Assembly: GCA_022823665.1 (NCBI GenBank)
Contig: JAJEHN010000038.1
Span: forward strand, 19,821 to 83,820
Origin: Thermoanaerobaculia bacterium
Lineage (GTDB): Bacteria > Acidobacteriota > Thermoanaerobaculia > Multivoradales > Multivoraceae
DNA length: 64,000 bases
Reading direction: 5' to 3'
Shown piece by piece: positions 51,772 through 59,720 of this stretch (within the stretch, counting starts at the first letter, position 1; every line of letters begins with the position of its first letter). The notes under the pieces were generated by a model. It ran no database searches. It worked only from the letters and a program-made list of their open reading frames with translations, and had not been told where the DNA came from. Both the position numbers and the translations under genes were made by a program.

Positions 51772-53558
51772 CCCAGCCGACTGTCGTTCAAGCCGAGGCC
51801 ACGCGCTTCTCAGATCTGTTCTTCCATGGGCGATTCGAGGTGCCTTGGCACCAGCGCTACTACGACTGGAGTCCGAACGAGGTCAGCGACCTGCTTGAGG
51901 ACCTCAAGGAGGCCGTCGAAGCGAAAAGCGATTGCTACTTCCTGGGTGCCGTGATCCTCGCCGGAAACGGGGGCGGAACTTGGGAGATCAACGACGGCCA
52001 GCAGAGGATGGTCACGGTTTCACTCGTCTCCGCCGCCTTTTGCAGGCGGTTTGCTCGGGACGATAGCGACCCCCAGCGTGAAGCTATCGCGCTCAGGTTG
52101 TTGTTCGACCTCGAGGCGAACCGACCTTGCCGCCTGGTGGACGCTGACGAGTACACGCGGCGCCTTGAGCCTCCGAGGAACGACTCGGCGGTCTATCGAC
52201 AGATGATTCGGGGCCGCACGATCGGGACGAACGGCAAGCTGACGGCCGCGTGGCAGCGGATAGAGGATTTCGTGGGCGGGCTGGGCCTCGAAGAATCAAG
52301 GGACTACTTCGACTATCTGATCCAACGGCTTGAAGTGGCGTGCCTGCGCCTTCCTCCGGAAGTCGATGCCAATGCCGTTTTCGAGACGATCAACTCCAGA
52401 GGCAGGACCCTGGACGATCTGGACCGTCTTCGGAATCACCTCTACTCCTACTTCGGCGGAGACAGTGACTTGGCGGGGAAGGAGGCGATCCACGAGCATC
52501 TTGAGCGTATTCGCACTCTTTTCCCGAGAGGTAAAACCGCTGCTGCGTACCTCCGTTGCCGTCTTCAGTGCAAGTGGGGGTTTCTGAGAGGCAGCCACTT
52601 CTATCGAGATGCCCGAAGGGCACTAACGGAACGTTCTCGTTCCCTGACGACAGAAGCTGGCGAACAAGGGGGCAACTCTCCGCGTTATGTTTCAGTGTTG
52701 GTCGAGGATGTTTGCTCGCCGGCGGCCGCGGAGCTCTTCCGGATGATGACGTCCACGAACCCCGATCCAGGCTTCGTAGAGGTGTTCGACGTGGCGGCGG
52801 GTTCCGTAACGTCACGGCGGAATCTCACCGTGCTGCTGCGAGAACTCGGCGGCTACAAGGTTACTCACCCGCTCGTGTTCGCCCTGCTGGACAGGTTTGT
52901 TCGCGAGACCGAGGGCCGACGTCGCCGCCGGATCGCCAAGGCCGTGGTGAGGAACTTGCAGCAGCTGTCGGCCTTCGTACTAAGGACGGCGTTCGTGAGG
53001 CAGCGCTTCGCTCCGTCGGAGTTTGAGAGGAAGTTCGCCGACTACGCTCGAGACATCGCGGCGGCCACGGATGTTGCTGACCTCGCTTTTGGGGAGTTCC
53101 TCGGTGGTTGCGACGGATGGGGTGTGTTGGACGACGCGTACTTCATCCGGGCACTACGGAACACTCGAATGAAGAGAGGACGCATGGCTCGCCAGTTGCT
53201 GCGCGGCGTGAACCGGGCGGAGCAGAACGACCCCCCGCTGCTCAACGAAGAGAAGACCACGCTTGAGCACGTCCTGCCCTCGGCGGCTCAGCACTGGCCT
53301 ACTTGGAGAGGCTTTCGCGACGTGGATTGCACCGATTGGGTGGACCGGGTCGGCAATCTGACTCTCATGGGGCCGACGGACAATCGAGCGAGCGCCAACT
53401 TCAACCGCTCGTTTCAGGACAAGATCGGCAGCTACAAGCGGAGCAGCGTCGCTATCACTCGAACGCTTTGCGAGCACCGTGAGTGGACTCCCGAGGTGGT
53501 CGAGGAGCGGCAGAACCTGATCGCCGAGCAAGCCGCGGCAGTGTGGGCGTTTCCTTAG
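51768..53558 (+). CDS. DUF262-DUF1524 (GmrSD/SspE-like) protein
   Basis: A 596-residue protein with an N-terminal DUF262 domain, a ParB-like fold (FEVPWHQRYYDWSPNEV; NTP-binding motif INDGQQRM at residues about 74-81; FETINSRGRTLDDLD), a helical middle, and a C-terminal DUF1524 HNH-type region (TLEHVLPSAAQHWPTW, then VGNLTLMGPTDNRASANFNRSF). This order is that of GmrSD type IV restriction enzymes and of SspE, which senses phosphorothioate DNA and nicks phage DNA. It is the likely restriction or sensing partner of the DndC modification. The ATGA overlap with dndC supports one operon. The nuclease His and Asn look intact. Confidence 0.82.
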   Translation: MTQPTVVQAEATRFSDLFFHGRFEVPWHQRYYDWSPNEVSDLLEDLKEAVEAKSDCYFLGAVILAGNGGGTWEINDGQQRMVTVSLVSAAFCRRFARDDSDPQREAIALRLLFDLEANRPCRLVDADEYTRRLEPPRNDSAVYRQMIRGRTIGTNGKLTAAWQRIEDFVGGLGLEESRDYFDYLIQRLEVACLRLPPEVDANAVFETINSRGRTLDDLDRLRNHLYSYFGGDSDLAGKEAIHEHLERIRTLFPRGKTAAAYLRCRLQCKWGFLRGSHFYRDARRALTERSRSLTTEAGEQGGNSPRYVSVLVEDVCSPAAAELFRMMTSTNPDPGFVEVFDVAAGSVTSRRNLTVLLRELGGYKVTHPLVFALLDRFVRETEGRRRRRIAKAVVRNLQQLSAFVLRTAFVRQRFAPSEFERKFADYARDIAAATDVADLAFGEFLGGCDGWGVLDDAYFIRALRNTRMKRGRMARQLLRGVNRAEQNDPPLLNEEKTTLEHVLPSAAQHWPTWRGFRDVDCTDWVDRVGNLTLMGPTDNRASANFNRSFQDKIGSYKRSSVAITRTLCEHREWTPEVVEERQNLIAEQAAAVWAFP

Positions 53559-53578
53559 ATTCCGAGAAGGACCTTGAT

Positions 53579-54979
53579 GTGACGACCCTCCGGCAGATGG
53601 CGGAGGAGGAGCTTGGGGTGCCTGCAACGCTGCGCGACTATCAGTGGGAGGGGGTGGCGTTCCTCTATCGCGCGCGGGGTGCTCTGTTGGCCGACGAGAT
53701 GGGCCTAGGCAAGACAGTCCAGGCTGCGGTCGCTCTTGCCCTGCTGTTGAGAAGAGACAACGGAATTCGCCGGGTGCTGATCGTGGCGCCAGCGTCGTTG
53801 ACTACGAATTGGCTGCGGGAGATCCACGCTTGGGCGCCTTCCGTGACCGTAAGGCGGGTGCGGGGCCGAGCGAGTGACCGCGAAGCGTACTACCTTCTTC
53901 CAATCCCGGTCCTCATTGCGTCGTATGAGCAGATTCGGCAAGACGGACTCGACCGTATTCCCTCTGGCACATTTGACTTGGTTGTGCTGGACGAGGCGCA
54001 GAGGATCAAGAACCGCAACTCGGCAACGGCTTTGGCCTGTCTTCTGCTTCCGCGGACTCGCGCGTGGGCGCTTTCGGCTACGCCTCTGGAGAACGACGAG
54101 ACGGAGCTGCGAACGCTACTGGAGTTCCTGGAATCTGACGGTCCAGTCCGGAGGGTGCATAGCGGGGAGCTCCAAAAGGACTTGGACAGGTTGATGCTCA
54201 GGCGCCGAAAGAGCGCGGTCCGTGCGGAGCTGCCTCCGGTCCTGATTCAGGATCTCCCGATGGATCTGTCGGCGGAGCAGCGCGCCGAGTACGACGAAGT
54301 TTGGACGACGCGTACGGATCTCGTGCGGCAGCACAACGAGGACGGCGACACCGCGGCATTGTTGGGGCTCCTCACCCGACTAAAGCTGGTCTGCAACTTC
54401 GATTCCTCGATGAGCGTTTCGTCCAAACTGGACTCTCTGCGAGTGTTGTGCCACGCGGCGGGTTCTTCGGCGCGGATTCTCGTGTTCTCCCAGTTCGTCA
54501 GAACCCTGGAAGCGATTTCGACGCGACTGGACTTGGCCACGGGTCTCGTGACCGGCTCAATGCCGCTCGTGGAGCGCGAGGCGGCGATGGATCGCTTCAG
54601 GGGAGGAAGGGCGCCTCGGGTACTGCTTGTCTCGCTGCGCGCGGGTGGTGTCGGCCTCAACCTGGGAGAGGCGTCCCATGTGGTGCTGTTCGACCGGTGG
54701 TGGAATCCGGCAGTCGAGATGCAGGCGATCTTCCGAGCCCACCGTTTCGAGCGAGAGGCGCCCCTGCACGTGATCCGGTTCCTCGTGCAAGACTCCATCG
54801 AGGTGCGGATCGCGTCGATTCTCGAAGAGAAGGCGCGTCTCTTCGAGGATGTGGTCGAGTCGTCTGGCATGGCCGGGAAGGCGTTCACGAAACAGGAGCT
54901 GATGAGTATCCTCGGGCTATCCACCGGCGATCTCGTGCCGGTGGCGGACGAACTTGGAGAACGAACATGGCGAAGATAG
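53579..54979 (+). CDS. SNF2-family DNA helicase/translocase
   Basis: A 466-residue two-domain SNF2/Rad54-type ATPase. Motif I is DEMGLGKT, Ia VLIVAPASLTTNWLREI, II DEAQRIKN, III SATPLEN, IV ILVFSQFV, V GGVGLNLGEASHV and VI QAIFRAHRFERE. The sequence is short for the family, without extra targeting domains. It would move along double-stranded DNA. GTG 53579 is chosen (ribosome site GAGAAGG). It starts 20 bases after the DUF262 gene and overlaps the next gene by 13 bases. In known Dnd systems the ATPase is DndD (SMC-like) or DptH, so this is a different motor. Confidence 0.85.
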   Translation: MTTLRQMAEEELGVPATLRDYQWEGVAFLYRARGALLADEMGLGKTVQAAVALALLLRRDNGIRRVLIVAPASLTTNWLREIHAWAPSVTVRRVRGRASDREAYYLLPIPVLIASYEQIRQDGLDRIPSGTFDLVVLDEAQRIKNRNSATALACLLLPRTRAWALSATPLENDETELRTLLEFLESDGPVRRVHSGELQKDLDRLMLRRRKSAVRAELPPVLIQDLPMDLSAEQRAEYDEVWTTRTDLVRQHNEDGDTAALLGLLTRLKLVCNFDSSMSVSSKLDSLRVLCHAAGSSARILVFSQFVRTLEAISTRLDLATGLVTGSMPLVEREAAMDRFRGGRAPRVLLVSLRAGGVGLNLGEASHVVLFDRWWNPAVEMQAIFRAHRFEREAPLHVIRFLVQDSIEVRIASILEEKARLFEDVVESSGMAGKAFTKQELMSILGLSTGDLVPVADELGERTWRR

Positions 54980-55791
54980 TCGGATACAGGGATGTGCCGC
55001 TGGACGACCTGACGATCGGCAAGGCACAGGCGCGAACGTCGCCCTCCATGGCGGACGTGGATGAGCTGGCGAGCAGCATCGAGAAGCTGGGCCTTCTGCA
55101 GCCCATCGTGGTGTGCGAGGCGGTCGAGACGGGGCGGTGGGAGATCCTGACTGGACAGCGGCGATTTCTAGCTCACAGGCGGCTTGGCAGGGAGTCGATC
55201 CCTGCCGCGATACTGGACGAGCGTGTTCCCGAAGCTCACGCCAAGGCCATCTCGATCACGGAGAATCTGATTCGGAGGAAGCTCTCGGGCAAGGAGCTTG
55301 TTGATGGGATCACTCATCTGTACAACCACTACGGTTCGCAGAAGGCCGTTGTGGAGGCGACCGGACTCTCGGCTGAGACGGTCCGCAGCCACGTCAAGTA
55401 CCCGAGGCTCAAGCCGGAGTTGAAGGAGATGGTCGACGACGGTGCGGTGGACGTGAAGGTTGCGTTGAAGGCACAGGACACGTCCGTTGGACCGGACGGC
55501 CAACCGATCATCGCCGACGCCGTGAAGCTGGCTCGGGCGATGGGAGACATGTCCGGCGTTCAGCAGAAGAAGCTGACGAAGGTGCGCGAGCGAACCCCCG
55601 AAGGGAGTGTCGACGAGCTGATCGAGAGGGCGAAGAGCGCTGACAAGGTGACCCAGATCAACGCTACCGTGACGATGGACGTTCACGCCGCGCTTCGCCG
55701 TGTGGCGGTGGAAGAGGGGATGAACCAGGACGAGACTGCCGCCATGCTGATCGAGGAAGCGCTGATGGAACGTGGCGTCCTTGGTTCCTAG
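54967..55791 (+). CDS. ParB N-terminal-domain protein of the modification operon
   Basis: A 274-residue protein with a ParB/Srx-type N-terminal domain: ARTSPSMADVDELASSIEKLGLLQPIVV, LTGQRRFLAHRRLG (GxRR nucleotide-binding motif) and SITENLIRRKLSGKE. A central helix-turn-helix-like segment follows (QKAVVEATGLSAETVRSHVKY), and the C-terminus (TMDVHAALRRVAVEEGMNQDETAAMLIEEAL) resembles a ribbon-helix-helix. ParB domains bind CTP and DNA; some relatives nick DNA. A chromosome-partition role is unlikely because no parA is nearby and the gene overlaps both neighbours. It could choose or nick target DNA for sulfur insertion (inference). Confidence 0.78.
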   Translation: MAKIVGYRDVPLDDLTIGKAQARTSPSMADVDELASSIEKLGLLQPIVVCEAVETGRWEILTGQRRFLAHRRLGRESIPAAILDERVPEAHAKAISITENLIRRKLSGKELVDGITHLYNHYGSQKAVVEATGLSAETVRSHVKYPRLKPELKEMVDDGAVDVKVALKAQDTSVGPDGQPIIADAVKLARAMGDMSGVQQKKLTKVRERTPEGSVDELIERAKSADKVTQINATVTMDVHAALRRVAVEEGMNQDETAAMLIEEALMERGVLGS

Positions 55792-56512
55792 GGCGTGGCG
55801 GGGGCTGAGTCCCGAGGAACTCGCACGGCTCAAGATGTCCGTCGGATACGGGCGGCATCAACCCCGTAGGCCCTTTTCCCCGGTCGAATGTGCGCGGCTG
55901 TACAGACGGGCTGAGCGGGAGGGCTCGAACCGAGCCGAGAGCGCCAGGAAAACCGACCTCGACGCTACGGGTGTTGGCCGGTTCCTCCGATTGCTGGACC
56001 TTCCGCCGGAGGTTCAGCACTTGGTGGACTGGGGAAGAGGGGAGTTCGTCGGCTTCTCCTCTGCTGCCGAACTGGTCCGGCTCGCGGACAGCGAAGACCG
56101 GCGGGTGGTCGCGGAAGCGGTCTTGTCCGAGCGCCTGACGAGCAAGGAAGTGCGTCAGGTCGTGCAGCTCCGCGAGCGCTCCGGTCGCGCCGTTCCCGAC
56201 TGCGTCCAGGAAGTCGTGGGGATGCGGCCGGTCGTAGAGAAGCGTTACGTGTTCATGGGTGCCGTCGTTGACGAGGACGTCGTGGCCGCTCTCGGGAGCT
56301 TGGTACAGGCCGAACGCGATGCGGTTCTTGCTGGCGCGATTCGGGCTGTCGGCTTGCGCGGCGCATCAGGCCGGCTTGGCAAGAGGATTTTCACGTTGGT
56401 AGGCGCCGAGAAGTTCGGCGAATCGATGGCTCAAGTTGGGCGGGGGAGCATCGAAGGCCTGATTCGGGCCCATCTTCGGGAGAGCGTCCAGAGTGGCTCC
56501 AGCAGAAATTGA
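55772..56512 (+). CDS. ParB-HTH-like protein without nuclease domain
   Basis: A 246-residue protein I recognise only in part. The segment FLRLLDLPPEVQHLV, then FSSAAELVRLADSEDRRVVAEAVLSERLTSKEVRQVVQL, matches the helix-turn-helix half of ParB (RLLDLPEEVQ ... HARALL ... GLSVREVE). The GxRR/ENxxR domain is absent, so the ParB functions seem split over this gene and the one before. The rest (VEKRYVFMGAVVDEDVVAAL and beyond) is not recognised. GTG 55772 overlaps the previous gene by 20 bases and its own end overlaps the next by 20, so it is an integral operon member. Confidence 0.6.
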   Translation: MASLVPRAWRGLSPEELARLKMSVGYGRHQPRRPFSPVECARLYRRAEREGSNRAESARKTDLDATGVGRFLRLLDLPPEVQHLVDWGRGEFVGFSSAAELVRLADSEDRRVVAEAVLSERLTSKEVRQVVQLRERSGRAVPDCVQEVVGMRPVVEKRYVFMGAVVDEDVVAALGSLVQAERDAVLAGAIRAVGLRGASGRLGKRIFTLVGAEKFGESMAQVGRGSIEGLIRAHLRESVQSGSSRN

Positions 56513-57530
56513 CGTTTTGGCTACGGGCGCGGTGCGTCTTGGCCCGGCGGTGGTGTGCGACGGATTCGCCGAGGGCTGTCCGTGGCGCGTTCAGACCCAT
56601 GTGCACGACGACCACATGGCGGACTTCGAGCGCAGCAAGGGGCTTCAGGACCTCGTCATGAGCCCGGAGACGTATGCGCTGCTGGTGGATGAGCGTGATG
56701 TGGATCTGGAGTACAGATCGAATCTCCATAGGCTGAAGCGAGGTGAGAAGCGCGTCCTTGAAGACGCTTCGCAGCTTCTTCTGCTGCCGTCGAACCACAT
56801 GCTCGGTGCCTGCCAGACGGCAGTGGAGCTCCCGGACGGACGGCGAGTCGGCTACTCAGGCGACTTCGGTTGGCCTCTCGATCAGGTGATCCAGGTAGAC
56901 GAACTCGTTGTGGACAGTACCTACGGCAGTCCAGGGAGCGTCCGCAAGTACACGCAGGCCGAAGCTGAGGCTTGCTTGTTCGTTCTGGTGTGCGAGCGGG
57001 TGCGCCAAGGGCCGGTGCACATCAGGGCCCACAGAGGAACGATGGAGCGCGTGTTGACGGTGCTTGCTGGCGGCATTGATGTCCCCGTTCTGGCGAACCG
57101 GCGCCTGATTGGGGAAGTCGATGTCTATCGGCGGTTCGGTCTGGCGGCCGCCGATCTGGTCGCGCTCGACTCGAATGAAGGCGAGTCGGCACTGAGGCAG
57201 CGTTCCTATGTGCGGTTGTACTCGAAGGGCGATGGGCGTGGCAACGAGCCCGTTGGCGGAACGAGCATCGCGTGCAGTGCCTTCATGTCCGGTCGGGATG
57301 GCCACAACGATCCGCTGACGATGTACTCCGACAGCAGCTACTGTGTTGCCTTGTCGAACCACGCCGATTTCGAGGAGACGCTTGCGTATGTCAAAGCGAC
57401 GGGCGCAAAGCGGGTCGTGACCGACAACACGCGGCGCCACGGACGGGAACTGGCTCTGGCGATAACGGATCGGATACCGGGCGTCCACGCAACACCGTCC
57501 ACGAACAAGCCTGGGCCGCGCTGGACGTAG
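56493..57530 (+). CDS. MBL-fold beta-CASP-like exonuclease-type hydrolase
   Basis: A 345-residue metallo-beta-lactamase-fold protein with the metal motif THVHDDHMADF (H36, H38, D40, H41), MLGACQTAVELPDGRRVGYSGDFG, VVDSTYGSP, and LSNHADFEETLAYV with a late histidine. These are the marks of the nucleic-acid-processing beta-CASP/DNA ligase-associated exonuclease branch, which trims RNA or DNA ends. Last gene of the island operon; it begins inside the ParB-HTH gene. A nuclease acting on unmodified or damaged DNA would fit a restriction role, but this is inference. It converges on the PQQ gene with 23 bases between stops. Confidence 0.8.
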   Translation: MAPAEIDVLATGAVRLGPAVVCDGFAEGCPWRVQTHVHDDHMADFERSKGLQDLVMSPETYALLVDERDVDLEYRSNLHRLKRGEKRVLEDASQLLLLPSNHMLGACQTAVELPDGRRVGYSGDFGWPLDQVIQVDELVVDSTYGSPGSVRKYTQAEAEACLFVLVCERVRQGPVHIRAHRGTMERVLTVLAGGIDVPVLANRRLIGEVDVYRRFGLAAADLVALDSNEGESALRQRSYVRLYSKGDGRGNEPVGGTSIACSAFMSGRDGHNDPLTMYSDSSYCVALSNHADFEETLAYVKATGAKRVVTDNTRRHGRELALAITDRIPGVHATPSTNKPGPRWT

Positions 57531-57553
57531 CCCGTACAGGTTGAGTTTCGGAT

Positions 57554-59572
57554 TCAGCCTGGCAGTCGGTAGGCGATCAGTTCGAACGGCTCGCCGCGGC
57601 CGCCGATGGAGACGACGAGGTACTGCACGCCGCGGTGCAGGTAGGTGATCGGGCTGCCATCGGAGTGAGCCGGCAGTTCGACTTCGGCGATCAGCTCGCC
57701 GGTCGCCTTGTCGAAGGCGCGGACAGCGGGAACGGTGTAGCGCCAGTCCTCTCGCGCCGCCGACTGCGGATTGGTCCAGGCGAGGCCGCCGGTGACTTCC
57801 TCGGGCTGCCCGTTCCACTCTCGCTCCGCCTTCGCCTCCTGGGAGCGGAAGGAGCGTGAGTGGCCTGAGCTGACGATGAGCAGCGTCTTCGTCAGCAGGG
57901 CGTGGCCGCGGACCCCGGAGCCCAGGAGCGGCAGGTCGAGGGCGGCGAGCTTCGGGTGGCGACGCGGCCCCTCGCCGAGCGGGATCTGCCAGGCGATGTC
58001 GCCGCGGCTCATGTCGTAGGCGGTGACCCGCGACCAGGGCGGCTTCGAGATCGGCAGGTCGAAGGGACCGTGAAACGCCGACACCCGGGCGACGAAGTCG
58101 AAGGAGGAGCGGTTCGGGTCGGGCCGTCGCAGCGTGATCAGGATCGGCGCCGTGAAGGACGGTACGTAGAGTTGGCTGGTTTCCGGGTCGAAGGCGCCGC
58201 CGGGCCAGCTCGCGCCGCCCTCGAAGCCCGGCATGGCCACGGTGCCGCGCTCGCTGGGCGGCGTGTAGATCGGCCCGTACTGGCGCGAGGTCAGGATGCG
58301 TTCCGCTTCGGCGCGGACCTCGGGCGTGAAGTCGACGACGTCGGCGAGCTGCATGCCCTGGCGGTCGAACGGCGGCGGCCTGGTGGGGAACGGTTGGGTG
58401 GGCGAGGTCTGCTCGCCGGGGATGCCGGTCTGGGGGACCTGCCGCTCCTCGATCGGCCACATGGGTTCTCCCGTCTCGCGGTCGAAGACGTAGAGGAAGG
58501 CCTGCTTGCTGGGCAGCATCGCCACCTTCACGGTGCGTCCGTCGACGACGATGTCGCCCAGCACCGCCGGGGCGGCGAAGTCGTAGTCCCAGAGGCCGTG
58601 GTGGACGGCCTGGAAGTGCCAGCGGCGCTCGCCCGTCTCGCAGTCGACCGCCACCAGGCTCTCCGCGTAGAGATTGTCGCCGCGGCGGTGGCCGCCGTAC
58701 CAGTCGTTCGTCGGCGTGCTGGTCGGCAGGTAGGCGAGGCCGAGCTCGTCGTCGGCGCTCATCAGGCCCCAGACGTTCGCGCCGCCGGCGATCCGCCAGG
58801 AGTCGTCCTCCCAGGTGTGCGTGCCGTGTTCGCCCTCCCGGGGCACGGTGTGGAAGGTCCAGAGCTGCCTGCCGGTCCGCACGTCGAAGCCGCGGACGTC
58901 GCCGGGCGGTCCGTCGTCGGGCCCGAGCGGTCCGTCCGAGATGGATGAGCCGACGATCGCGACGTCTCGGCAGATGGTCGCCGGCGAGCTGACGGTGTAC
59001 TTGCGGCGTTCGACCGCCCGGTGCAGGCCGGCGGTCAGGTCGACGCCGCCGTGGTTGCCGAAGGAGCGCACCGCCGTGCCCTCGTCGGCGTAGACGGCGC
59101 GCAGGATGGCGTCCGTGCTGGCGTAGATCAAACGGCCGGGAGCGTCGGGTCGCTCGGAGTCGCGCCAGAAGCTGGGTCCCTTGTGGGTGAAGCCGTGGTT
59201 CGTCGGCCGGCCGTGGCCGTAGCTCTGCGGATCGTGCTGCCAAACCGTGGCGCCCGTTGCCGGATCGACGGCGGCGGCGATGCCGTAGCCCGTGATCACG
59301 TACAGCCGGTCGCCGACCTTGATCGGCGTCGTCACGTGCGTGCGCTGCTTCATCGACGCGTCTTCAAAGCGCGGGTCGTTCGCCATCAGGTCGTTGTCCG
59401 GCAGCCGCCAGCGCCACGCCGGTTCGAGGCTTGCGAAGTTGCCGGCGTCGATCTGGTCGAGCGCGGCGTAGCGGCCTGCGTCGTTGCCGCCGGTGATCGT
59501 CGGCCAGTCGCTGTCCTGCGCCCGGGCCGGCGCCACGGAAGGAAGCACGGTTGCAGCTACGGCTGCAACCAT
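57554..59572 (-). CDS. Exported PQQ-dependent dehydrogenase-like protein (second copy)
   Basis: A 672-residue exported quinoprotein-type propeller with a signal peptide (MVAAVAATVLPSVAPARAQ) and blades with GFDVRTGRQLWTFHTV, AVDCETGERRWHFQAVHHGLWDYDF and FDKATGELIAEVELP. It is related to the protein at 5.1-7.1 kb, with common landmarks WRIAGGANVWGLMSAD and STPTNDWYGG. No CxxCH heme site is present. PQQ-dependent oxidation of an alcohol or sugar in the periplasm is the family role. ATG 59572 starts the signal peptide; the longer in-frame stretch upstream is the dispersed repeat and probably not translated. Confidence 0.85.
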   Translation of the reverse strand: MVAAVAATVLPSVAPARAQDSDWPTITGGNDAGRYAALDQIDAGNFASLEPAWRWRLPDNDLMANDPRFEDASMKQRTHVTTPIKVGDRLYVITGYGIAAAVDPATGATVWQHDPQSYGHGRPTNHGFTHKGPSFWRDSERPDAPGRLIYASTDAILRAVYADEGTAVRSFGNHGGVDLTAGLHRAVERRKYTVSSPATICRDVAIVGSSISDGPLGPDDGPPGDVRGFDVRTGRQLWTFHTVPREGEHGTHTWEDDSWRIAGGANVWGLMSADDELGLAYLPTSTPTNDWYGGHRRGDNLYAESLVAVDCETGERRWHFQAVHHGLWDYDFAAPAVLGDIVVDGRTVKVAMLPSKQAFLYVFDRETGEPMWPIEERQVPQTGIPGEQTSPTQPFPTRPPPFDRQGMQLADVVDFTPEVRAEAERILTSRQYGPIYTPPSERGTVAMPGFEGGASWPGGAFDPETSQLYVPSFTAPILITLRRPDPNRSSFDFVARVSAFHGPFDLPISKPPWSRVTAYDMSRGDIAWQIPLGEGPRRHPKLAALDLPLLGSGVRGHALLTKTLLIVSSGHSRSFRSQEAKAEREWNGQPEEVTGGLAWTNPQSAAREDWRYTVPAVRAFDKATGELIAEVELPAHSDGSPITYLHRGVQYLVVSIGGRGEPFELIAYRLPG

Positions 59573-59623
59573 CGTGTAAGGGGGCAACGAGTCTCTTCGG
59601 CCTCGCCGCTTCGCGCCTCGTCC

Positions 59624-59654
59624 GATGCGGGTCAGAAGACCCGCGCACCCAGAG
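59624..59654 (-). repeat. Dispersed hairpin repeat, copy D
   Basis: Core CGGGTC-AGAA-GACCCG (59628-59643) with the flank GCGCACCCAG, reverse in orientation to copies A and B. It sits 52 bases upstream of the PQQ gene start, in the gap to the LLM gene (59573-59720). Confidence 0.75.
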
Positions 59655-59720
59655 CGACGTCGTTGCCCTTCGGCTACAGCGTCTTCGCTGGCGGAACCTG
59701 GCCTCAATGGACCATCGGCC

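Noticed and set aside
54967..55791. Chromosome-partition parB
   Set aside because: No parA, no parS-like site seen, and it overlaps a helicase gene and an HTH gene in a modification operon.
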